27,433 nt of DNA from Priapulus caudatus (Eukaryota > Priapulida > Priapulimorpha > Priapulimorphida > Priapulidae): positions 520,820 through 548,252 of the forward strand of contig NW_014577129.1 in NCBI RefSeq assembly GCF_000485595.1, read 5' to 3'. Numbering within the stretch: the first letter of the stretch is position 1; the number at the start of each line of letters is the position of its first letter. Below, piece by piece: positions 20,023-27,433 of the stretch. The position numbers and the translations under genes were made by a program. A model generated the notes under the pieces. That model was not told the origin of the DNA, ran no database searches, and was given only the letters and a program-made list of their open reading frames with translations.

Positions 20023-23000
20023 TCAGTTCTGAGAGCACTCCCTGCGGGGAGCATCGCAAGCACACAGTGGTGTGCATTCCAGACTGGCCTTCTTGCACTT
20101 GCACCTCTTGATGCAGCCCTTCTGGCATTTTCAGGAGATAAGCTCCCGGCAGAGCTTGAATGCCTCGGGGAGCATTGTCCAGAGAAGTTCGTACATGTCA
20201 CTGGTCTTGATCCAACCCCAGTCGGTTGGTGATGGCAATGTTGGTGCAGGAACTAGGGCCTGACCCCAGACATGTCCGCCCTGGTATATTGCTGGTCGGA
20301 CGTGCTACTTCAGAGCTGCACTTGTCGGTGGGATCAGCTGGACGTTGCTCTTCTTTGCAAACAGTTTGCGGCGTGCTTTGTCGATATCGGTTGCGGTGCT
20401 TGTTCTGTCGTAAAGCAGGATGACGAACCTCTCGATAGTGTGCATGGCATCTTCATCAATATGATCTGGTGCAGTGGAGAGGTCAGTGAGTGTCCGGGTC
20501 AGCTGAGGTAGAGCTGTCCACACTGCCCATGCTGTCCTCTTGCCATGTCCGGCGAAGCAGGAGACCGTGTCGCAGCCCGTCAAAGCATGAAACATTGGTA
20601 GTGCCTGTGCTTGTTCAGGGCGCAGAGCCCGCGCCATCTCATGGGCTGCCAAGAACTGGAAAGCCTTGCCCGTGCCGAAGGACACCCACACTTCGGCTTC
20701 CTCCTCCAGGGTGCGTGCCAAAGCCACTGCCAGGACAACAACATCAGTGTCAACTGTGCGGATGAGGATCTTCTTGTGGCCATTGTGAGCAGCATGGGCG
20801 GCATGCAACATCATGCGGCTGTCGGCTTCTTCGTGGTTGCAAGGAGCCAGTGCTGCAGTATCTAGGAGCGGTGGCTTGCTCAAGACATCATCTCCTTCAG
20901 TGATGACCAGCTCCTTGTCTGCAAGCTGGAATGAGTCGTGGAAGACGCGAACGAGGAAGCTGAACAGCTCTTTCTTGTTCTCGTCGACTCTGAGGAAGCT
21001 GGCCCAGTTCCCGGGGATCGTTACACCACCCACCACCTGTCTTCTCACCCCTTTTCCGCGCTTGGCTCTTGCTGTACTCTTCAACAAGTCTGTATTGTAG
21101 CGGTCCCACGCCAGGTCCAGTCGCGTGGCTTGATGGAGTTTTGAGAGTATGTAGGGCACAAAGACCTGATGTGCATACTCGTTGAAGCTTTTTGCTGTAG
21201 CAGGCTTCAGAATCTGGATAATGACCACTCCATCTAGCACAATGCGGTTGGTTGGAGACACCTCAGACTTGTGCTGACTGAGGCCTTCTAGACAAGCGAG
21301 AAGATTACTCTTAACACCCAGCTGGATGCCACCGCCAGCTGATAGTTCAGGGGGCAGGCTTGGTTTTCATGTTGGAAGAATTGCTCTAGATTCCCATCCC
21401 GGTTCTGGCACCCGATATACAGACGAGAGAACAGGTCCGCGTCATCCCTGAGGGATTTCATCTGCTGATTGCCTTTTCCAGGAGGTTTTGAAGCAGGCTG
21501 ACCAAAGATTTTCAGCTTGTTTTTTTGGATGGCATCTCCTATGGGGTTTGTTCTCTCCACCAGAAGTTCTCTAACGAAGTTGTCAAACTGCAGCTGACCC
21601 ACTTCGTGTGCATAACGGAGGGCGTCTACAGCTCCAGGTGGGGCGATCTCCTTGGTGTCGAGTACCAGCAGATGTTGACTCTCCTCTTCAAATGGATTCC
21701 CCAAGTCTTCCATCATGTTGACCATCGACTGTACATCTTTCAGGAAAACAGTCTGCACACTTGCTGACTGGTCATGGTGCCTTGTGTATTGTGGTCCACC
21801 GTCGTAGAGCGCTGGGGTTGTCAGTAAGGCCCACTGCACCCCGTCTCCTTTGATAGCAGCATTGTTCTGCTCGTGGGCCTGATCGACGGGGATGGCGGAG
21901 AACGACCTGTTCGTCTTCTGGACGGTAAAGTTCCCAGCTCGGAATTCCTGGGCTATTTCAGGGTGTGTCTAAGGAAGGCACTCAGCTTCCCGCTCCCCAG
22001 GTTCTACGGTTTAGCAGGTGCGCTAGTGGCACCCGTTCCTTAAGGGTAGTAACAGGTTGCGTCGATAGCGTCCACGATAGATAGCACAGATAGATAACAC
22101 AAACGCAGTATTATAAAGCTACTCTCCGTATGTTCTATTGTACCACAGAATATTCCCCATACTACATACTACATCGATGACTACACAGATGACAACGCAC
22201 ACACAGAATACCGTATATCAGTAATTTCGTACCGTAAGACGTGGATCGCGAAGTAGCTCGGCAGGGGTGAAGGTGGAAAGTGAAAGGTGGAAGGTAACGG
22301 TGGATAAGCGGAGTATAGAAGGAATAGGAAGGAAAGAACGGGAGCGCGGGCAAAAGCTGGACCGTGCCACGGGAAAGATGGAAGCCGAGTCCGTTTCTCC
22401 CTGCGCATTTGGCGTCAACAAATCCGGTCCCTAGAGATGGGCCAGGTGGGCATCGCGGCGGAATCTCCATTATATGTGATGGAAGTGGTTTATCGTGATT
22501 GCGTTCGTGCCGCGAACTATTATAGAATATGAACTAATATAGACTGATGGGAACTGGCGCTTTCCTACACATGTCGTTGGCAGTTCCACCATGTCTCGCA
22601 GATGCACAGGAATCCAGCGCGCGTAGTTGGTGTGACCCAGGGCATGGAACCACACTGCTAGTTCTGTCAGGGCATCTAGGTACATCGCAAACGACGCTTG
22701 GCGCAGAGAGCGCACGTACACTAGGACCGTCACCTCCAGTTGCAGGACAGTTGCCCAGTAGTCGAACTGGGGGCAGGTCTCCGCTTTTTGCTGGCCCCAA
22801 TCGTCGAACTCCAGCTGCTCGTTGCGTGTGTCACCCAGCTGGTCAATGTAGTGGTTGTAGGCATGCTGCTGCAGGGTGAAGAGGACTGCTGCTGTCACTT
22901 GATGAGCCCTCCTGGTTCGACTGACATGGGATGCCCGCAGGAAGGAGTCCGCTGTCCCGGCACTGGTGATCTCTGCCTGAACCAGTGCTTGCACCCATCC

Positions 23001-23690
23001 GCTCCCTTGCAGCCAGTCACCAAGGGTCTTCAGTGTTGCCATCTCGATATGAAGACCGCCGAAGAAGACGACAAACTTCTCTACACCATGCTCCGGTGGC
23101 TACTTCCACTGGATTCCCTTTGCCAAAGCAAACAGCAGCTGGTCGCATGTGACCACTGGAGTCTGGCCAGGGTTGAGGTATTCCACTGCAATCCTGACCA
23201 CATCCATGGAGTGCTTGATCATAGCCATGGTGTGGGCGCTCTCCAGGAAGAGTGGGAGCAGTGCGGTGGGACAGATGGCCTGACGGGCTGGCATGTCCTG
23301 CTGGCTTGCGTGGTATGCAGCCCATGAAGTGTTCTCCACTGGAGAAGTTTCTTGTAGGGCGACCTGGGTGTGTTTTGGCCAGAGATACTCTCTTTCAGCA
23401 TGTTGCTTGAGGCTGCTGTTGCTGCTCAAGGATGTCACGCTGGTAGCCGGCACGGGGGTGTTCTTGATGCTGCCGACAGATGAGGCCTCTTTCGTTCGGC
23501 CCTCCGAGGATGATGATGCTGCGGTCAATGACGGCCAAATGGAACGCAGGGTGTTGCATGAGGAAGACAGCAGTCCCATGGGATGACTGTTTTGCTGTGG
23601 TGGAACTTAGGTTGTGATCAATATTGTCTACCGCGGCAGTCGTGAAGAATCTGCCTCTCATCTTGGGAGGGCAGACTACTTGCTCCTAGA
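20023..23690 (-). pseudogene. Broken gene of a large uncharacterised transposon-borne family (HEEAD / DTDVVVLA / LTGCDT)
   Basis: Read right to left, blocks in order are: EQVVCPPKMRGRFF and TTAAVDNIDHN (23684-23610); a low-complexity linker; SWAAYHAS; LLPLFLESAHTMAMIKHSMD; PVVTCDQLLFALAK; FVVFFGGLHIEM; GSGWVQALVQAEI; RRAHQVTAAVLF; WIPVHLRDMVELP; then after an interruption QEFRAGNFTVQK; SAIPVDQAHEQNNAAIKGDG; GNPFEEES; RLYIGCQNRDGNLEQFF; EVSPTNRIVLDG; WASFLRVDENKK; CNHEEADSRMMLHAAHAA; RTVDTDVVVLAV; MFHALTGCDTVSCF; and a tail with about ten Cys (CIKRCKCKK, CTPLCACD) to a stop at 20023-20025. Lesions are a frameshift near 23480-23545, TAG at 23100-23102, the 600-bp interruption, a frameshift pair near 21845 and 21785 with an apparent internal deletion, a frameshift near 21345, and stops at 20305-20307 and 20131-20133. 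I recognise the family as recurrent in invertebrate genomes but know no function. The acidic HEEAD and DTD motifs suggest a PIN/FEN-like metal site (inference). Confidence 0.9.
21970..22571. mobile_element. 602-bp insertion interrupting the family gene (nested element or intron)
   Basis: Homology to the family stops at VELPTT and resumes at HPEIAQEF. The intervening DNA is flanked by TGTC at 21966-21969 and 22572-22575, a possible 4-bp target duplication. Its ends are weakly inverted: TAAGGAAGGC on the left, and TGTGTAGGAAAGC when the right end is reverse-complemented. On the minus strand it begins GTAGGAAA and ends CCTTCCTTAG, so splicing it out (21969-22568, 600 nt) would rejoin the frame as TTC|THPE. 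The interior has GATA-like and GGAAAG-rich low-complexity stretches and no recognisable protein. Either a nested transposon or an intron fits. Confidence 0.65.
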
Positions 23691-24425
23691 TTCTGAACTG
23701 TTCCAGACAGTACACAGGTACTGTAAAACAGTGAACTTATCTGCATATTGCATTTAGCAGATTATGCGTTAATTAATATGATAATTAAATGTAGTAGTGT
23801 CCCTTGATCACAGAAGTATAACATTTGACTTGCCCAGGATTGATCTGATGAGAGCAAGCCACCATAATTATCACTATCTGGTTCTGTTATTGTTGTTATA
23901 TTATCGATGTAATTAGCCTAATTGTGTTAATAATTTTGTTAATTAGCATCTTAATTGGCGTGGACAGTGTCCATGAATAGTTATTGACAGACAGAGGAAG
24001 AAGGTCAGATAACATTTCCACAACTTAAATGAATCTAGCCTATTCACAAAGAATGTCAGCATTTGATGCCTGATCATGGATTTCCTTGTCGCCATTTCAT
24101 CTGCAATTAGCCTAAATATGTTAATTAATATCAGCAGCATCTCCCAAAATGTGACTAAGAGCTATCTGACATGTCTTGATTCAAAACATTCAATAAACAT
24201 TCACTAAAACCTTCAGCAGCAAACTTTATCTAACTTCTGTGCGTCGTTTGGGTGTCTGCTGGCGGCCATTTAAAAAAATGGCCGCCACGGCCGCCAGGGG
24301 GCAGTTTAGCGATGGCTCCACATCCAAATTTGTTCATAATATATTGGTCTACCTCTGTGCCAAAATTGGTGCTTTTATCCAAAAATGCACAATAAGTTTG
24401 AATATCCTAGGTAAACCGCCCCACT
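23688..24425 (-). repeat. Right terminal inverted repeat
   Basis: Inverted copy of 19276-20003. It keeps about 12 bp near the outer end that the left copy lacks (around 24398-24410). Read inward on the minus strand, it ends AGTTCAGAATCTAG and the family homology begins at once (GAGCAAGTAGTC), so an AG acceptor-like site coincides with the TIR/coding boundary. A CTCF-like site and a GGCGGCCATTT/AAATGGCCGCC hairpin (about 24261-24286) are present. Confidence 0.92.
24291..24304 (+). promoter_or_regulatory. CTCF-like motif in right TIR
   Basis: CCGCCAGGGGGCAG, the inverted copy of the left-TIR site, matches CCASYAGRKGGCRS at 13 of 14 positions. With the left copy it forms a divergent pair about 4.9 kb apart. 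Confidence 0.4.
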
Positions 24426-24500
24426 ATATTGTTCTTATTCTTCTTATTGTTCTTATTCTTATTATTGTTATTTTAATCACCATCATTATTATTATGTCTA
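24426..24500. repeat. TTATTC/ATT-rich simple repeat at the right end of the transposon
   Basis: Interspersed TTCTTATTG, ATTCTT and ATTATT units directly outside the right TIR. Confidence 0.75.
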
Positions 24501-25738
24501 TAATACGTATTCATGGTTTCTGTAGTGTTCAATTCTGGCGTTATAATAATAAAAAAGTAATCAGTATCATAAAAATATTAGCTATAAACAATTTCCGTTT
24601 ATGAAGAGTAATTAGGCAATACCAGGCTATTGCCGGCTACAATGCGACAGTTTATGCGAAGCCAATCAAAGGACTTTCGCCACCACAGCTCCGCAGTGAA
24701 CACACAAACGCTCTAAGTAAATAACGCTGGCTTGCTTTGCAAACTAGAGTTGCTAAATAATTTTCTAGTAATTCTTAAAATCAATTTGCATCGTAATTAG
24801 CATAATTGCGGTAGAAATACGAGTGTATCGTTGTTGTCTAAGCCTGACAAAAACGAGCTGGGAAAAATCACTGCAAATTATAGCCAAGTTTTTGTAAAAA
24901 AAACTTTACATACAGCCTTTAAAGCCATAATATCGAGAATTATCTAATGGTTTCCCCACTTTTACGATACCTACCGTTATTGCTTGAGTAACAGCAATTG
25001 TCTAGAGTAACGATAAAATGTATTAGAACCTTCGTATTCAACATAACGTGCAAGTTTCGAACTCGTTCGATTATACTACTGCCTTTTTTTGTAATCTTGG
25101 ATCAGTTAGTAGCGCCAGCTATCGTCCATAGACTTACACGTCTCTGGCACAATCTTGTTTGCACTGACAAATTACAAGTTGACATTTAACAAATTCGATG
25201 TTATTTTCGTTGTGTTACGATATGTTCATATCCAAATTTTGTCTATGCTATTGTAGTCGCTGGATATCTTTTGCTGCCAGGCGACTGTGCGCTTATAGAT
25301 GAGAGCTATATGCGCCGTGAAATGCGTGAATAAACTTAGAAATATGATAAATAAAAAGTAGAATTGGTAGTGGTTGACAACTGCCGTTTCACCGTATATT
25401 TTATACTCACTAAAACACGTACTAATCACACAGGGTAAACTAAAAGTTGCGCACTACACATAAAATCTAGCAACAGGCGAGGGTGAACACGAGAGCCCCG
25501 TGTCTCCTGTGCGGCCTGTTTTATACTCCTTCTTGCAAGATGAGCCGCGATGCTACTACCAAATATGTTTCTACCAATCACTGCTGGCTACAGGGGGGGG
25601 GGATTATCGGTATGGAGGTATGGAGTGGACAGCCAATGGCGAGTAAGGAGTGGAGATTTTTACGCCCCCTCGGCTACGTAGGTGACCAACGTGGGTATGA
25701 CGTAGAGCAGACGATAGGTTACGGTACTTGAGTGTTAA
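24501..25738. other. Anonymous AT-rich DNA
   Basis: Intron-like sequence with A-rich runs and a G9 run near 25593. No receptor exon, RNA gene or transposon end recognised. Confidence 0.5.
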
Positions 25739-26178
25739 GCCCGGCGCACACGTGGCGAATTTTATCGACAGTACCGGCGATTTTGTTGCCAGCAACAAAA
25801 TCGCCGAGAAATCGCCACGTGTGCGCTGCACGGCGTCACAGATTTTGACGCCAGAAACTCGTCGCTGGAATATCAAACACGTTTGATATTTGTTGCCCAG
25901 TCGCTGAGCAATCGCTACGTGTACGCTGACCAGGCGACGGATTCAGGCAACAGTTTTTGGATTAACCAATCAAATGCATGATTTGAATCACGTGATCAAA
26001 ATTATGGCAGCGCCCGTGGTGTGGTTTGAACAGGTCACGTACAGTTCATACAGTGGTATGTCGCTAACAGGTAGTTGCATTGTCGCCGGGTGGCACACAC
26101 GTGGCGATTTTTATCGATAGTGCTGTCGATAAAAGTCGCCGGTACTGTCGATGAAAATCGCCACGTGTGCGCCAGGCC
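25739..26178. mobile_element. 440-bp PIF/Harbinger-like MITE built of nested palindromes
   Basis: The left end reads GCCCGGCGCACACGTGGCGA. The right end, reverse-complemented, reads GGCCTGGCGCACACGTGGCG. TAA lies directly outside both ends (25736-25738 and 26179-26181), as expected for the 3-bp TWA duplications of PIF/Harbinger elements. Each end is itself a hairpin: the CACACGTGGCGA block recurs inverted at about 25811-25824 on the left and at about 26094-26106 on the right. Inner palindromes include GGCGATTTTGTTGC with its complement (25779-25810) and AATATCAAAC/GTTTGATATT (25869-25890). Five CACGTG boxes lie at 25749, 25816, 25989, 26098 and 26162. There is no coding sequence, so an autonomous partner must have moved it. 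Confidence 0.88.
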
Positions 26179-26181
26179 TAA

Positions 26182-26856
26182 ATGTGTGTATTTAAGATGT
26201 TACTTGCCGAAAGCTGACCAGTACTAAACGGCTAATGTGTGTATCTAGTTTGTAACAGAGCTAAGCATAACTACGTGTTCACAGCTGTTTGTGTCCTGCA
26301 GATAAATCGGGCTTTTAGCCAGCTGATGTGGTGTATGATTAGCCCGGGTGTGTACTGGTGTGTTGATGCGGCTGGTAGTGGTGGGATGCCATTAGCGTTG
26401 CTACACTATAACTGCATAAAATCTTGGTGTTTTTCAAGGTAGTGTAATCAGTGATATATCCGCTGTGAGGTGATACTATATTTCGCTATATTTTATTCGG
26501 ATTGAGCGTTTCTGAGCAAGAATCTCGGAAATATTCCTTTAATGTATATAAAAATGCGCGCGGCCAAGATTTTTCCTCTCTGTAGTGTATCGCAGAGCGT
26601 CTTGTAAATCAGCCATTTGATGTTAGCCGCACTAAAACCGTATAAGTTCCAACAGCTATAATTACAATGATTACCGTCACTAGGACGCCATGGCGAAAAC
26701 AGGAAGCCGATAAACTTGACAATAAATCGATAATGCGCGCATGGATCACGTAATGGAATCACACGGATTATTGGAAACGTTTGAATTTAGATCGTCGTCG
26801 GTCCGTGTTATGAGTATCTATTTTTCGTCTAGCGCACGCTTATAAAACCGGTATCA
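26182..26856. other. Anonymous unique DNA
   Basis: Open frames up to about 90 codons on both strands, none recognised. No receptor exon found. Confidence 0.45.
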
Positions 26857-27293
26857 GGACAAATACCCCTCGGACAATCACCCCCCGGACAATTACCCCC
26901 GGAAAATTACCCACCATGCCATTCACCCCTGGACAATTACCCCCCGGACAATTACCCTTTGGACATTTACCCCCCGGACTATTACCCCCCGGACATTTAC
27001 CCCCCGGACAATCACCCCCCGGACATTTACCCCCGGACAATTACCCCCCGGACATTTACCCCTCGGACAATTACCCCCCGGACATTTACCCCCGGACAAT
27101 TACCCCCCGGACAATTACCTCTCTGACATTTACGCACCGGACAATTACCCCCAAGACATTTACCCTCCGGACAATCACCCCCGGACAATTACCCCCCAGA
27201 CAATCACCCCCCGGACATTTACCTATTGGACATTTACCCCCCGGACTATTACCCCCCGGACATTTACCCCCCGGATATTTACCACCCGGACAT
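26857..27293. repeat. 15-bp minisatellite, GGACAATTACCCCCC unit, about 29 copies
   Basis: Units alternate between GGACAATTACCCCCC and GGACATTTACCCCCC, with variants GGACTATTAC and GGACAATCAC. Fifteen bases equal five codons, so one frame reads repeated PPG(Q/H)L. But 14-bp units shift the frame to PPDNY/PPDIY and then TITPRT, showing no selection for a protein. Treated as noncoding. Confidence 0.93.
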
Positions 27294-27433
27294 TTAGAGG
27301 AGGAGATAGAGGACGACGGAAAAGGTAGTGGAGGAGGAGGAGGAGGAGGGGAGAGGAGGAGGTGGAGGAGGTAGAGGAGGTGCAGGTGGTGGTTGAGGGA
27401 GGAGGAAGAGGAGGAGGGGAGAGGAGGAGGTGG
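27294..27433. repeat. GGA-rich purine tract at the window end
   Basis: Almost pure GGAGGA/GGAAGA purine sequence after the minisatellite, giving a marked strand switch from C-rich to G-rich. It continues past the window. Confidence 0.9.

Larger units (their letters stand above)
19276..24425 (-). mobile_element. ~5.15-kb DNA transposon with ~730-bp terminal inverted repeats
   Basis: The left TIR 19276-20003 and right TIR 23688-24425 are reverse complements over almost their full length. Visual alignment suggests about 95% identity in the inner 600 bp, with a ~12-bp gap and more divergence at the outermost ends. Between them lies one minus-strand pseudogene of an uncharacterised protein family. 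The element sits about 1.7 kb downstream of the receptor exon at 17482, so it probably lies in intron 3. The outer ends fall within CTT/ATT-rich simple sequence on both sides, so no target duplication can be fixed. I cannot assign it to a named superfamily. Confidence 0.9.

Noticed and set aside
22740-23327. Long plus-strand open frame opposite the transposon gene
   Set aside because: The minus strand carries the conserved family blocks here. The plus-strand frame is their shadow.
25040-25085. GTTCGATTATAC resembling a tRNA B box
   Set aside because: There is no A box or acceptor stem upstream.
26239-26442. Open frame after an AG acceptor-like CCTGCAG, considered as the next receptor exon
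   Set aside because: It contains none of the expected receptor sequence (W-ND/TD, LRWN, IWKPD motifs).
26840-27374. Proline-rich PPGQL/PPGHL repeat protein, or a Gly-rich protein on the other strand
   Set aside because: 14-bp units shift the frame within the array, so no single protein repeat is preserved. It has no splice context or conserved flank.

Overview
This is a metazoan nuclear window. It has short exons with GT-AG splice sites, multi-kilobase introns, many microsatellites and minisatellites, and several non-autonomous DNA transposons. The only host gene I can identify is a Cys-loop nicotinic acetylcholine receptor (nAChR) subunit on the + strand. Two internal exons of it are visible: 14021-14160 (140 bp) and 17482-17526 (45 bp). 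From memory, these sizes, phases and residues match exons 2 and 3 of vertebrate CHRNA7-type genes. The signal-peptide exon and the exon after the 45-bp exon were not found. The transposon families and the receptor type suggest an invertebrate, perhaps a mollusc, annelid, brachiopod or similar marine animal. This placement is inference only.

Layout. 1-818: a badly decayed + strand copy of a transposon-borne protein gene. 842-1679: a MITE-like repeat. 1826-2310: a ~154-bp satellite. 2729-3206: a long imperfect inverted repeat framed by microsatellites. 3247-4250: tetranucleotide repeats, a CpG-rich unique patch and a ~28-bp minisatellite. 4251-13619: mostly anonymous upstream or intronic DNA with simple repeats, two weak promoter-like clusters (6938-7140 and 10093-10188) and a 343-bp MITE with a 9-bp target duplication (8700-9042). 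13620-17526: the receptor exons and intron 2, which carries CA-rich arrays and a 26-bp hairpin. From 17527 onward: intron 3 or flanking DNA of the receptor gene.

The most striking object is a ~5.15-kb DNA transposon at 19276-24425, lying downstream of the 45-bp exon and probably inside the receptor gene. It has ~730-bp terminal inverted repeats that look about 95% alike over most of their length. They enclose a minus-strand pseudogene (20023-23690) of a large uncharacterised protein family. I recognise the family by recurring blocks: TTAAVDNIDHN, FGGLHIEM, DQAHEQNNA, HEEADSRMM, DTDVVVLAV, LTGCDT and a Cys-rich tail. The fragment at 1-818 is a second copy of the same family. The pseudogene has frameshifts, three in-frame stops and a 600-bp interruption with usable splice sites at its ends. 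Each TIR carries a near-consensus CTCF-like motif beside a hairpin.

Downstream, 25739-26178 is a PIF/Harbinger-like MITE (TAA target duplication) built of nested palindromes with five CACGTG boxes. 26857-27293 is a 15-bp minisatellite, and the window ends in a purine-rich GGA tract. No rRNA, tRNA or CRISPR was found.
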